Shown: one piece after another, positions 22,523 to 33,484 of the stretch
Numbering within the stretch: position 1 is the stretch's first letter
Layout of the letters: each line of letters opens with the position of its first letter
Origin: Chara braunii
Lineage: Eukaryota; Streptophyta; Charophyceae; Charales; Characeae
Assembly (NCBI GenBank): GCA_003427395.1
Contig: BFEA01000213.1
Location: 324,441-364,160 of the forward strand
Direction: 5' to 3'
Length of the DNA: 39,720 nucleotides
Notes under the pieces: model-generated
Seen by the model: the letters and a program-made list of their open reading frames with translations, nothing else
What the model was told of the DNA's origin: nothing
The model's database searches: none
Made by a program: the position numbers and the translations under genes

Positions 22523-23739
22523 ATTCAAGTGTCATGCGAGCTATGGAATGCGCTGGTTGGAGGAGCGGGGTTGAAAAGGCAACAATGAATCTTCCCGTTT
22601 TCTGATGAAAGATTCGTTTTAACTTTTTGTTTTTGCCTGTTAGATGGTTGGAAGTCTCTCCCTCTAACGCGTTCGGGGTAGTGTGCATTTGAAAGCTCCT
22701 TAGTCTATATTCACGGTGGGGCTTCTTCTAGCGTTCATCCTCGTGATGGGACCCGCTACTCGCTTTCCTAGGTCGGTGTACCTGGTCGTGTTGCGATGAC
22801 TTTTGGATTGCACAGCGGTGAATGGCTGCACGCACGGGTGAGCTTACACAGGTGGCAGAGAGCTTACCTTGAGGAGCGAAGGCTGCATGGTCGTCACCCG
22901 CGGGTGTCCTGAGCTCAACGAGAAGAAGTCCCTCCGGTGCCAGCGAAGGACCCATTCCGACCTTGCTGCTTCCAATGTACTGAGGCGTGAGGAGCGAACG
23001 ACAAAAGGATTGACTTACCTGTGGATCGGAAAGGCGCACTTCCCACCAGTCGAAGCAGCAGGAGGACAACAAAGGGCAGAGCGTTGCGCATTCCGCTGGA
23101 CAGAGTACCGGAAAAGCGAAGGAAGTGAGCCATGAGGGTTGAAGATTTACTTGTCTGTCTGCACGTTGCCCAGTCATTCATTGGACTGAAACAACGAGGT
23201 TTAAACCGCGTGTTGCTGGTTGATTGCTACACAGTCATTGTGTGTTGTGCTGTGTATTTGTTGGTCGGTACACGACCCATCATATTGGGCCTAGTAGAGT
23301 GAGTCCGACTGTAAGACTGCAAATCTTACTTGTTGGCCTGTGGGCCGCTCATCCTATTAGCCGGATCAGCAGAAGACCAACTACGGAGTACGGACTTACT
23401 TGTCAGCTGACGTGCTGCACCTGCGTGGCCAACTAAATCACACTGTAGTGTTACTTCAGAGACAGAGGGGGCTGTGTTTTTGACCCACAACTTGTATCTT
23501 GAGTTGTGACCAGTGTATTTCGGGTCGCGAGCTCAACGAAGTGGCTGAGTCCTTCGAACAGGGTCATCGATGCGACTTGAAGGATAGTTAGGGAGTCAAC
23601 AGTTGGTGGTTTGACTTCAGTTAACCAAGTTACTACACATTTTGGCCGCCATTGAGGGACCCTCAAGCTCGTCAAGGATTCAAGGCCCTCTCACGCGAGT
23701 CTGAGTGCACCTCTCCTGGATCTGAGAGACTTGATGTTT

Positions 23740-23801
23740 CTCTCCAAACCAATTGACTAGCTGCCCTTCTTACTCTCGGTTTAGTCAATTGGTTTGGAGA
23801 G
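23740..23801. other. 20-bp perfect hairpin present only in the 3' LTR
   Basis: CTCTCCAAACCAATTGACTA (23740-23759) pairs perfectly with 23782-23801 across a 22-base loop. The 5' LTR (about 3450-3505) has a degenerate right arm and a TC-rich stretch instead of the left arm. Confidence 0.8.
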
Positions 23802-24179
23802 GAAGGCGTCAGGCTGGATTGAAACCCGTAATACGTGTCAAGGTCTCTGTGGGTGGTTGCCCCACCGATTGAGGGAGTTCTATCGGAACCTAGGCGAGGT
23901 TCTGGAGGCAGGGAACTGAGTGGTGATCTTCATCTCTTTCTATAAACCCAATTAAAATCCTTACCTGTATATTTTTTTATATTCTGACTGAGTATACTAC
24001 ATGCATTCCTATTTGAGTTTATGTTTGAATTTCTGGACTTAAATCAGAGCTAAGTAAGGAAATGTATGCGGATTCTCAGTTTCATTTTTTTTTGTTTGAC
24101 TGAATTCAGATTGAAGATGGGTTGTGAATTGGGGAAAGGCGGGAGGAAGGTGATTTTGCTTGTGATTGTCTAGGTCAAC

Positions 24180-24955
24180 CAAAGGTTGGGTTTAATTTCT
24201 AAGTTGAATGGCTCAATGATATGTTTATTTTGAATGCATGGAGGACCAGAACTTATTCCTAAGTTGGATGGTATGGTTGCTCTGACTTGCGAGGACTGCT
24301 TGTGATTGTATTTTTGAAGGTCCAAACTTTGTTTGTAAATTAAATGACTTAGTCACTTTGGTTTATTTTTGGATTATCTAAGTGCAACTGATCTTTGTTT
24401 TTAAGTTGAATGACCTAGTCTGCTTATGTTTCTTATTGTTTATGAAAAAAAAAGTTTGAGCATTATTTCTAAGTTGAATGGTTCGACCCACCTTTTGTTT
24501 ATTTTGAGGGAAATCAGGCGAAGGACAAAATTTTGTTTCTAAGTCGAATGGTTTGGTCTGGAGCCACGCAAACGTGGGAACAAAAGAATAACTTTATTTA
24601 TGCTCTATTATTTACGAACAGGCTGGTCAGACTTTATTTCTAAGTTGAATGGTCTGACTATAGTTTTTCATAACGAAGAGAGCACTAATTAAGAATATCA
24701 ATTGGTGGTAAGAAGGGGCAGGCCGAGCTTTGTTTTTAAGTTGAATGGTTAAGTCCTATATAACCTTAAAGACTAAGAGCAGAAAGTTATATATAACTTG
24801 AGTACTTAAACAGTCCAGAACGACTAGGCTTTGTTTCTAAGTTGAATGCCCTAGTCATATCCCAAAGAAGAGAAAAGTAGTAGTGCCCTGTGTTTGTGCA
24901 TATTCAATGGTTAAGTCACTTTTTGTTTCTAAGTTGAATGATCTAAGCTCAATGC
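24180..24955 (+). repeat. Hairpin array, 3' LTR copy
   Basis: This is the counterpart of the array at 3885-4655, with the same order and spacing. Some stems are better here: GTCAGAC/GTCTGAC (24626-24658) and GACTAGG/CCTAGTC (24822-24856), both 7 bp and perfect. Others have decayed, for example near 24244, 24453 and 24720. Confidence 0.75.
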
Positions 24956-25249
24956 CTTATGTAAGATGCATATAAGAGAACAAATCATCTGAGGGTTCCA
25001 TAAACTATTTTTTGTGAAAGCGACTTCGGGCTGGGTGAGAGTACTTACCATTGAGGTATGAGCTTGCATGTTGCTGAGTGTGAGCTTTACTATATCCGAG
25101 TTTCAGTTTGATAGGTAATTACTTTAGTTGCTCGCCATGTGCTTGAGCTATAGGAGTTAGTTCAATACCTGCATTTTCTAAGCTAACGTTTTTTACTTAG
25201 TTCAATTCTCGCATTTTTTGGGATCATTTCTTTTACCTCGTCTTGTTTA

Positions 25250-25830
25250 AATTTTGGAAAGCTACTTTCTTTACGGGAAGCATTGCCGAAATTTCTACAA
25301 AACCAAGAGGTTAGTCAAATTATGATTTTTCAAAGTTCAACTTTTGTCTAAATTGTATGTATGGCTTAGTAAAAATCTGAAAAATCTGCTTCTCTAAAGG
25401 AGATGCTGCCCAAAGTTTTACTAATTCAGGATGTTAACCAAAATTTTCCTTTGGAAAATCGTAATCGTTTCAGATTCTTTATTAGGTTTGTATAAAATTT
25501 GAAAAACTACTTTCTTTATGGGATGCACTATTGAAATTTTTACAAATCTAAAAAGTTAGTTAAACTTTGTTTTAGCAGGAACTCGAGTCTTACTTCGAGT
25601 TTTTATCCAATGTAGCAGAAAATTTGGGAAGTCTACTTCTCTAAAGGAGATGCTGCCCAATTTTTTTCTAATTCAAGGAGTTGAATAAAATTAGACTTTC
25701 AAGAGTTAATTGTCATTTCAACTCTCATATTCGAGCAAATATAAATTATGAGAAGATATTTTTCCTACGGGAATCGATGCCGAAATTTTGAGAAGACACT
25801 TTTCCTGTGGGAAGCGATGACGATTATATG
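25250..25830 (+). repeat. Degenerate ~115-bp repeats, 3' LTR copy
   Basis: Counterpart of 5150-5740. It contains the hairpin GAACTCGA/TCGAGTTT (25579-25602), which differs from its 5' partner by a compensatory A-T to G-C change. The GGAGATGCTGCC block recurs near 25397 and 25645. Confidence 0.6.
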
Positions 25831-26275
25831 TTGATAGGCAAGATTACAGCGGTCCACCCTATATAGGAGAGATGTTGTCGAAAGTCTTCCTTTCCTTGGA
25901 CACTTGCTTAAAGACAGACTTAGACTTAGCTATGGGAAGATTTTGAGTAAGAATGTGATACGGGGGTTCATTCTTCATACATTTATAGTCTCTTCTTAGG
26001 CACTGGTCTGTATAGTGTTACATATTGTCTTTGAGTATTTGGATTCAGGATTGGACTAGATTCAACCTCATCCCAGAAAGATCATCTTCTGTTATCACTG
26101 ATAAGTGGTCAGTAGCCGATTCATCGGATTATGATTCAACTCTAATACACTCTCGCTGCTCAATCTAAAGACTTTGACCATAGTGGTTTGATTTGTTTCG
26201 TTGGGTTTCACCCAAACTTTCTCGAATGACCATTTAACAAAGATACTAAGTATTTTATTATGGAAGATTGAACAA

Positions 26276-28130
26276 ATAATTGGGCCTGCTTTATCCGATG
26301 GCCCCTCTTCTCTAGATTTCCAGTAGAGTTTATCCCACTTGTAAACCTCGGTTTCCAGCGGTCTTCCAGAGTCTTCCCTTGCTTCCTCTATTATTGAGTC
26401 TTTCACAATCATTTTTTTCGTTATCCGCTGTCTGCCTGTTATATTCACTTTGTCTCGTCCACCACTTTCCAAGATTAAATTAACCTGAACCCCGCGTTCC
26501 CAAACCTGGTCTCAACCGATTTATGCTACTTTCTTTGCTTCTACCTCAGCGACGTCCAAGTTGTTAAGTGCACTTACTGGGCGTCACATTCCTCCTGGAA
26601 AGTTTCAGTTTACCCGTTCTTCTTGGGTTTCGATGATCTCCCTTTTTAGCGTCATGAAACATATCTTCCATACGATATCATGGCTGGGTCTTGGGCATGC
26701 TCGTATAAAATGGTCGAGCGCCATGCAGTATATGCAATTCTCGTTGGTGAGGTCTCTTCAATTAACCGCACGATTAGTGACTTCAATCATAATTACTTCT
26801 TTCTTTGGAGGTAGCAAAGGCCATGATACATGAGCTCACATTACCATCATAGCATTTTCCACTCTCTCGATCTTACAACCGACTCCATGAATGGAGACGT
26901 GTAATTTTCTTATCCCTTTGTTTACTTTATCTCCTCTGTAAGTAATTTTCACTTCTTCTTCTTTTAATAGGGTCATCGACTCCGTCACTACCATTTTCTC
27001 GGCTATGTCAGTTACCGTGTCGAAATCAGCATCCCTTGTGTTCACGAATTTCGTCATCTGCTGGTATGCCGACATAATTTTGAATTGTCTAACTCGATAA
27101 ACTACTGATGAAAATTTTTACTCCTTATGCGATCCGTCCCTCTACGGATCCGTAGTGCTATAAGAGTGAGTTCCCTCATAAAATCATTATACGTCGAGTA
27201 GTTTGTTCTTTGGACTGTGGTCAGCTCAGTTTTCATCGCCATTTTTTTTACCATTAGATACTTTCTCATCAAAATAATTTGTGCCTCTCTCCACGATCCA
27301 CTAGTTGTGACGATAGTCATTATGTCATTCCTTAGGTTTACAATCTCGTGTTGACTAATGTGATCCATCTTTAACGCTTTATCCCATCTTAGTAGTGCTG
27401 CCAAATTTTTATAATATGTTAGGAATTTCATGATGTTCGGTCTATCAAAGGTCATTGTTTTCTTCACATCTGGGAGGTAGCCCTGATTTTTGTTCAATAC
27501 TCGCATGAGAGATGACACCAATTTCCTAAGTCCTCCCTCATAATCACCAACCTTTTCGGCCACACCCGTTTCCTGTCTGTCCTTATCGGACCCCGGTCCT
27601 TCTCCAAATTTTGCAGTACCTTCGATGTCAAACTAATCGAGCACCTGATCGAGGCATTTTGCCACCCTTAGAATATGATTGCAGCCCCAAACCACTCTGC
27701 CACAAACGTCGGCACCCAAGCCAGCGCCGATTGATAGGGCGGTCTAACTTCTTTCCATCCTCCCATCACGACCCTACTACTAATCTCGTTTTATCCTTCT
27801 TTGGTGAATTCCCCCCCCCTTCATTGTGAGTCCATCATGCCGCTTCTCCTAAGAACCATATCACATTTTGCCTTAATGCTAACGTCTCACAGAATAGGTG
27901 TCAGCCTTTATGTGACAAGCATGTTGTTCCAACGAATTCTACATTTCCTTCTGCTATTTCGTCTCATCCTTCCTCTTCCCTTTCTAGATTCCATATTCGT
28001 TCTACCCACTGATACGAGAGCTCCAAAGTAATTTTTCAATCTGACTCGTTCACAAATAGTTCCCCTCCATTCGTTTTTCCCAGTTGTTGACATCTCTACT
28101 TCCCTCATGAGTTCTTTTGGTTTCCATCCC
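26276..28130 (-). pseudogene. gag: gag remnant of a second Ty3-like family, minus strand
   Basis: 27102-27563 encodes a Gag capsid-like region: VKKTMTFDRPNIMKFLTYYK, SGSWREAQIILMRKYLMVKK and STYNDFMRELTLIALRI fit the Retrotrans_gag pattern. A stop and a frameshift lead into 26836-27075 (SAYQQMTKFVNTRDADFDTV). Further downstream an intact zinc knuckle, CIYCMALDHFIRAC (C-x2-C-x4-H-x4-C), lies at 26695-26736. The end at about 26276 abuts the broken 3' LTR. Sequence upstream on this strand (27570-28130) may be its leader but is not recognisable. The protein differs from the gag at 7785, so this is another family. No pol or LTR was found next to it. Confidence 0.75.
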
Positions 28131-28649
28131 TTAAATAGACGGGCATTCAGGGGGTGTCATTTTCCCTACCTGCACAATGGTAATAATTTATTGAACTATT
28201 ACAAATAAGCCCCCTTTGAAGGATAACAGTCCTCTATCTCGTCTTCTTTGTCGTCCTTGAGGAAATCATCCTCCTCTTCCTATAATAGTTTTACTAGTCC
28301 ATCCAGAAAGGTTTCCCCTATTGCACTCGTGGTTAATGGGTACCGAAAACTCCGTCGAATAAAGCAAAGAAATTTGCGAAGAAATATGATTTTTTTCATC
28401 AAAGATGAGGCGTCATTCGTTATGTATAAAATCTCGTCTGTTAAAAATCCACATTTATTCCTCAAGGGAGAAAACGTTTAAAGTGTCTATAAATCAGCCT
28501 CGAGGTCAAATAATGTAAGAAAGATGATGCATTGTACAAAATAATTATATATATATATATAAAACCAGGCACGACACCTTCGTTGATTTCTTCCAATTTG
28601 TATTTATTGAAGTTCAATTAATTTGGTGGAAAGTTTTACAACTGTGTTA
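28131..28649. other. AT-rich spacer
   Basis: No gene recognised. It contains a (TA)n tract at about 28545-28562 and short open frames on both strands (28248-28481) without known motifs. Confidence 0.5.
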
Positions 28650-30015
28650 TTTTTTTGCTTTCGTCGAAACATACACTTTGGAGGATTGTTTTTTTTTCTT
28701 TATAAACTAATTATTTTACAACACTCATCCATCTACCGCTAGACCCTTCTTTCACTTCATCGAAAATATACACTCAAGAGGTTTCTTGTTTTTTTCACAT
28801 ACTTGGTCATTTTTTATTCTCCTATTCTACCACCGCTAGGCCCTTATTTGATTTTGCAAAAAAATAGAGCTTGAAGTTTTTTTTTTTCCTCCATTTACTT
28901 AGGCGTTTCACAACACATATACCATTATCCCTAGACTCTTTTTTGCTTTCACCGAAAAATAGAGTCGGAGTTTTTTTTTTTTCCCTTCATATACTTGGTC
29001 ATTTTTTGTTACTTGTTTCGCTAGACTCTTCTTTGCCTTCGACGAAAATATACACTCTGGAGGTTTTTTTTTTCTTTTCTTCACATACTTGGTCATTTTT
29101 TATACCCCTATCATTTTACCGTTATGCCCTTCATTACTTTCGCCGAGAAATAGAGCCCGGAGTTTTTTTTTTTTTTATCTCCGTTTGCTTAGTCGTTTCA
29201 CAATACGTATACCATTACCCATCGACCCTTCTTTGCTTTCGCCGAAAAATAAATTTTGAAGTTTTCTTTTTTTTTTCTTCATATACTTAGCCGTTTTTAG
29301 TTACCTATCTCTCTACCCCAGACCCTTCTTTATAAGAAGAAAAAAAAAAATCCAAGGACTCTAGTTTTCGGCGAAAGCAAAGAAGACCCTAGGGGTAGAG
29401 GAGGGATAGGTAACGAAAAACGACTAAGTTTATGGAAAAAAAAACAAAAAAAAACTTTGGGCTCCATTTTTTTACAAAAGCAAAGAAGGGCTAAGGGCAC
29501 AGGAGAGATAGGTAACGAAAAACGACCAAGTATATGAAGAAAAAAAATAAAAATTCGGGCTCTATTTTTCAACGAAAGCAAATAGGGGCTTAGGGGTAGA
29601 GGGATAAGTAACTAAAAATGACTAAATATACGAAAAAAGAAAAAGAAAAATTTGAGTTTTATTTTTCAGGGAAAGCAAAGAAGGGCCTATGGGTAAAGGA
29701 GGGATATAAAAAAAAAAATGACTAAGCATATGAAGAAGAAAAAGAAAACTCAGGGGTCTACTTCTCGGCAAAAGCAAAAAAAGGCCTAAGGGTAGAGGAG
29801 GGATGATTAACTATAAACAATGAAGTGTATGAAAAAAAAAAACAAAAACTATAGGCTCTATTTTTCAGCGAAAGCAAAAAAGGGTTTAGGGGTATAAGAG
29901 GGATAAGTAACTAGAAAATGACTAAGTATATGAAGGGGAAAAAAAAAACTTCAGGGTCCATTTTTCGACGAAAGCAAAGAAGGGCCTAGGGATGGAGGTT
30001 TACGTGTTGTGAAAC
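28650..30015. repeat. Palindromic satellite: seven ~97-bp units facing seven inverted units
   Basis: Left arm: units at about 28657, 28753, 28850, 28944, 29035, 29136 and 29235, each with GCTTTCGCCGAAAAATAGAG-like sequence, a T8-T12 tract, then CATATACTTGGTC-like sequence. Right arm, from about 29338, has the reverse complement seven times (near 29372, 29476, 29572, 29668, 29770, 29870, 29965). The switch point is CTTCTTTATAAGAAG at 29323-29337. Unit spacing is 91-104 bp. This resembles foldback transposons whose terminal inverted repeats consist of subrepeats; no transposase is present. Confidence 0.85.
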
Positions 30016-30339
30016 GACTAAGTACACAAAGGATATCTCACTTTTACATATATGTTGTGACAAATTTCTTTGGATAAAAACCATTAGGATTCTTCAAATA
30101 TTTTAAGATTGGTTAACCATCTATGCTTAGCTTGTATACTTTGTGCTTACAATTAATATATTTTTTTGTCCAACCTGGTAAATGACAAAAAATAAGTGAA
30201 ACGGACACACTTTATGAATAATGTGTCCTTATTCGTTTCGAGTAACGGAAAGAAGTATGACAAAGAAGCAAAAAATATCATCAGTCGTTTTAAAACCACC
30301 TATGATACAACACTAATACTATAACATATATCGTCAAAT
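30016..30339. other. AT-rich spacer
   Basis: No gene or repeat recognised apart from runs of A and T. Confidence 0.5.
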
Positions 30340-30740
30340 AGAAGGGGAATGAGACTTTCTGGGAACAAAGATCATGGTTGAACTTACGGAGAAACGTAAC
30401 AACCCAATCAGTTCAAAGAAATTTCAAGAAGATCTACGGGGATGAAGAACTTACCTTTACAACGATTCAAGAGTTTGACTAATACTTGGCCATCTCACAT
30501 AAAAAGGTGGTTATCAAATATTGTCTCCATAGGATCTACCAAATGACATCAGAAGTAAAATTGGTAGGATTGAGGCTACTCACCCTCGAAAGAGTTTTGG
30601 GAGTGCAGAAATACACAGGAATATATTTTAAAGGATGCCTAAGAAAATTTGTTCGAAAGATAGCCCCGTGTTGGACAAAATGGGGAAAAAAATATTCGGA
30701 TGGTAGTATGAGAAAATATGTTTCCAGGGATATTAGGTAA
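30340..30740 (+). pseudogene. Unidentified ORF remnant
   Basis: One frame is open from about 30357 to 30740 except for one TAA near 30478. Before the stop it includes WEQRSWLNLRRNVTTQSV and YGDEELTFTTIQEFD; after it, HRIYQMTSEVKLVGLRLLTL and KKYSDGSMRKYVSRDIR. It is lysine/arginine-rich and could be a piece of a transposon protein, but I recognise no family. It lies between the palindromic satellite and a tandem repeat. Confidence 0.3.
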
Positions 30741-31012
30741 AAAGAGACTAAGACAATCCTACTGAACGATTTGTACATCTAAAACATACAAACATGTATG
30801 AGAAAGGAAAACGATATAATGAGCGGAATTTACTGCTTAGCAGGTTAGAAACCATTGAGAAAATTAAAGTCACGTCTTTGACCGAATAATAGAAATGGGT
30901 CGAGAAGAGGTATCTGGTGGCAAACTGTAAATACCACTAGGGAACATACTGGGAAAAAAGAGGGGTTATAGTTTGACAGAGGTTTTCACTGTGTAAAAGG
31001 AAACAAAATGTC
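30741..31012. other. Spacer with no recognised feature
   Basis: AT-rich, with short frames only. Confidence 0.4.
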
Positions 31013-31540
31013 CTGATCTCATCAACCATCCAAACAACCGTCTCCGACGAGAGGATAGACATTTCTGCACAATTTAAGGATAACATGAAGAAATATACTA
31101 TCCAACAAGGATTCAATCATGACACCTTGCTCATCACATTTATAAAGTTTATTATAACAAGTATAAATCTTAACACACTTTAGCATATCGGGCGAGTGGA
31201 TGGGCATACCTATCATTACACTAAGTGTTCTAAGGAAGTCCGGATCTCATCAAACATCCAAACAACCATTTCGCGCGAGAGCACGAGAATGCCTGCGAAA
31301 CTTAGGGATAACCTCAAGAAATATATTATCCAACAACATGCAACAAGGATTGAATCATGACACCTTGCTCATCATATTCATAAACTTTAACAAGTATGAA
31401 TCTCAACACACTTTCGCAGTTTTTTTAAGTGGATGGACATGCCTATAGTTGCACTTCTAAATATGTCTGGATCTCATCAAACATCCAATAAATTGTCTCG
31501 GGGGAGAGGATAGGCATGCCTACAATTGCTTAGGCTGCAA
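31013..31540. repeat. ~225-bp tandem repeat, 2.3 copies
   Basis: Units start at about 31013, 31241 and 31468 with GATCTCATCAAACATCCAA-like sequence. The first two share TGACACCTTGCTCATCA and TCAACACACTTTCGC-like blocks; the third is partial. Satellite or element subrepeat; no coding capacity. Confidence 0.8.
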
Positions 31541-32390
31541 CCAAAAATGAATTTGTTAGAAAGAGGATACAATATAATGTCATATTTTAACGAAAAACAT
31601 GTTACACGTTGCCCGTTTCAAAATCTAACGAGAGCCGGTAGGTGTTGCATCAACATAGAGGAACAAGGGGGGAAACTAAGTAAAAGGAAAGAAAAAAAAA
31701 ATACAAAAAAAAAAAAAGAATCTAGAAAAAAACGTATCTGCAAAATAAAGTATAACAGGCTGCCTGTTGAAAATGGGTTGCCCGTTGAAAACGAGCGCTA
31801 ACTTCTCATGTTGCCCGTTTGTTCAAACAAATGGGTGCAATTTGTGCTATGATCGATTTCAGGGTCATGTACCTTGGATGGAAGTGTTCGGAACTTGCAG
31901 GCTACAGATGGCTCTATGTCTCGAAGCCACGACCTTAGAGAGTACGCAAACATGGTTCAAAGCACAATGGGGAAGTGGTTGAATGAGAGATTGACCACGA
32001 GATTCTAGAGGGATGAATGAGAACTCTTGAGGAGTGTTGACCATGCCTGTTCACATGTACTTTCTGAGACTATTATGAGTTATCGTTTTTCCCTCATTCA
32101 TTTTGTCTTTGCTTTGAGACAGTCGGTTTTGATTATCTCTTCTTGCATTGCTTGATGATTGTATTTCCTTGCTGATTGTGTCATAGTTCTCTATCCCCTA
32201 AATTGGCATCTTGATACACACATGGCATATTTAATTCAATTTCTAATTATCTGCATTACCATTGCCGTTCTGAATCACAATTAAAGATTCGTAAGACCAG
32301 GGACCGGCGAAGACCGCAATTAAAGGGTCTCGCTCGAAGCCGGACGCACACAACAAGAAGGGATTTGCTTTATTTATTGTATTTTATTTA
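31541..32390. other. Spacer with A-rich tract and TTGCCCGTT motifs
   Basis: A poly-A-rich stretch lies at about 31686-31735. GTTGCCCGTT recurs near 31608, 31773 and 31813; the last forms an inverted repeat with CAAATGGGTGCA. No gene recognised. Confidence 0.5.
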
Positions 32391-32504
32391 TTGCAAACAT
32401 CATACAAAATCCCGCGTGACAGCCTGTTGGCTTTCCGATCGCCTGAAGTGGCCCGATTGGAGAAAGTGCGACAGCGTGATAGGAGACTTACCCATTCTCT
32501 CTCC

Positions 32505-32572
32505 CTTCGTCCTTGTCGTCGTCGTGGTCGACGTCATCGTTACCGTCGTCGTTGTCACCGTCGGGATCGCTC
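32505..32572. repeat. Imperfect (GTC)n tract
   Basis: Repeated GTC/GTCGTC triplets. Short reading frames here are low-complexity by-products. Confidence 0.7.
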
Positions 32573-32794
32573 CCCTCACATCTCTCTCATAGGATCCGCA
32601 TCGCATCACGATTCGTCACATTGCACAACATGCCGAGACTACATCGCAGTCACATGCGTGCACTTCAACAACTCCGGCGGATGGCGGGCTAACCTCATGA
32701 TGCCTTCGGTGGATGCATAGCCCATCCTGTAGTCTCTACCTTCGTGTAGGTAAGTCCTTCCTTACCCGCACTCTTCCCGTCTTATACTTCTTCT

Positions 32795-32925
32795 CTTTTC
32801 TTCATTCTTCTTCTTCTTCTTCTTCTTTTTTTTCTTTTTTTTTTTCTTCTTTTTCTTCTTTTTCTTTTTCTTCTTATTCTTATTCTTATTCTTATTCTCT
32901 TCTCCTTCTCCTTCTCATTCTTCCA
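32795..32925. repeat. (TTC)n/T-rich microsatellite
   Basis: TTC repeats grade into T-rich and TTCTTA repeats. The serine-rich frame across it is not a gene. Confidence 0.85.
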
Positions 32926-33229
32926 TGCGATCATCTTCTTTCCTCTGCGCATTCTACCTCTGCCTGCGCGCGCTTTTAACCCATCTCCATCACCTTCGGT
33001 CGAGCATCCGTTGTGCGGTCATCTGCTTCCTCTCCGCGCACCTCCTCCTCCTGCACTCTTCGCTTCTTCTTCTTCTCCCCTCGCATTCTCTTCGTTGTTC
33101 CCCCCTCGCTCGCTGGTTACTTCCTACGCGGGGTGTTAAGTTCCTCTGTGAGAACGGTCCCCTCCCTGTCACAGGCCGACCCAGCTTAGTCGAGGTCGCG
33201 GTCAGTAGTGCAACAACTGAAACCCCCCT

Positions 33230-33268
33230 TTTCGACTTCAGTGAATCCACCCTTGACGGATTCACTTA
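33230..33268. other. Inverted repeat AGTGAATCC/GGATTCACT
   Basis: A 9-bp perfect stem with a 9-base loop, extendable to CTT/AAG past one mismatch, followed by an A-rich tract (33300-33320). It could be a terminator-like or polyadenylation-side structure; role unknown. Confidence 0.4.
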
Positions 33269-33384
33269 AGTGGAATTGTCAAAAGTCCACACGGATCAGG
33301 AAAAAAAAAGAAAAAAAAAAACCTAATAGAAACGAATCGAACTAAAATAAATAAATTAATTAAAAAAAAAATCCAACTACTTAT

Positions 33385-33480
33385 CCCTTGTTGTGCCAAC
33401 TAGCTCTTAACTTTAACGAACTCTGAACCCGAGGTCAGGGGTTCGAATCCCGGCCTAGTGAAACTGGGTGAAACCAAAGG
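33385..33480 (+). repeat. tRNA-like SINE fragment
   Basis: TAGCTCTTAAC (A-box-like, about 33400) and GGGGTTCGAATCCCGG (B-box, about 33439-33454) are spaced as in a tRNA or tRNA-derived SINE. The T-stem has only about three good pairs, so it is not a functional tRNA gene. CTAGCTCTTAC recurs at about 33572, and CCGCCTAGTGGTCTGAG (33628 on) is another A-box-like match. Confidence 0.35.
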
Positions 33481-33484
33481 AAAA

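Larger units (their letters stand above)
1..26275 (+). mobile_element. Giant decayed Ty3/gypsy LTR retrotransposon, Athila/Tat-like
   Basis: Seen: two long direct repeats (23 to about 6112, and about 18500 to 26275) flank an internal region of about 10.7 kb. That region has a tRNA-Asp-like primer site next to the first repeat, gag, protease, reverse transcriptase, RNase H and integrase in this order, and a polypurine tract before the second repeat. RNase H followed by integrase is the Ty3/gypsy order. An Asp primer site and an extra ORF between integrase and the 3' LTR are typical of plant Athila/Tat elements. All genes have stops and frameshifts, so the copy is dead. The 5' end lies outside the window, and the 3' LTR is cut at about 26275 by unrelated sequence. 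Inferred original length is about 26 kb. Clade assignment is an inference; the LTR retrotransposon call is firm. Confidence 0.85.
18127..26275 (+). repeat. 3' LTR, truncated and modified
   Basis: It begins with TG after the polypurine tract and aligns with the 5' LTR from about 18500. It is longer than its partner because it holds a foldback insertion (18894-19654) and a tandem duplication (20357-22522). It ends at about 26275, where the homologue at 6112 continues but this copy switches to a minus-strand gag remnant, so the last ~1.28 kb is missing. Confidence 0.8.

Noticed and set aside
32713-32979. Serine-rich reading frame
   Set aside because: It is the translation of the (TTC)n microsatellite.
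33395-33470. Functional tRNA gene
   Set aside because: T-stem and acceptor stem pairing is too poor.
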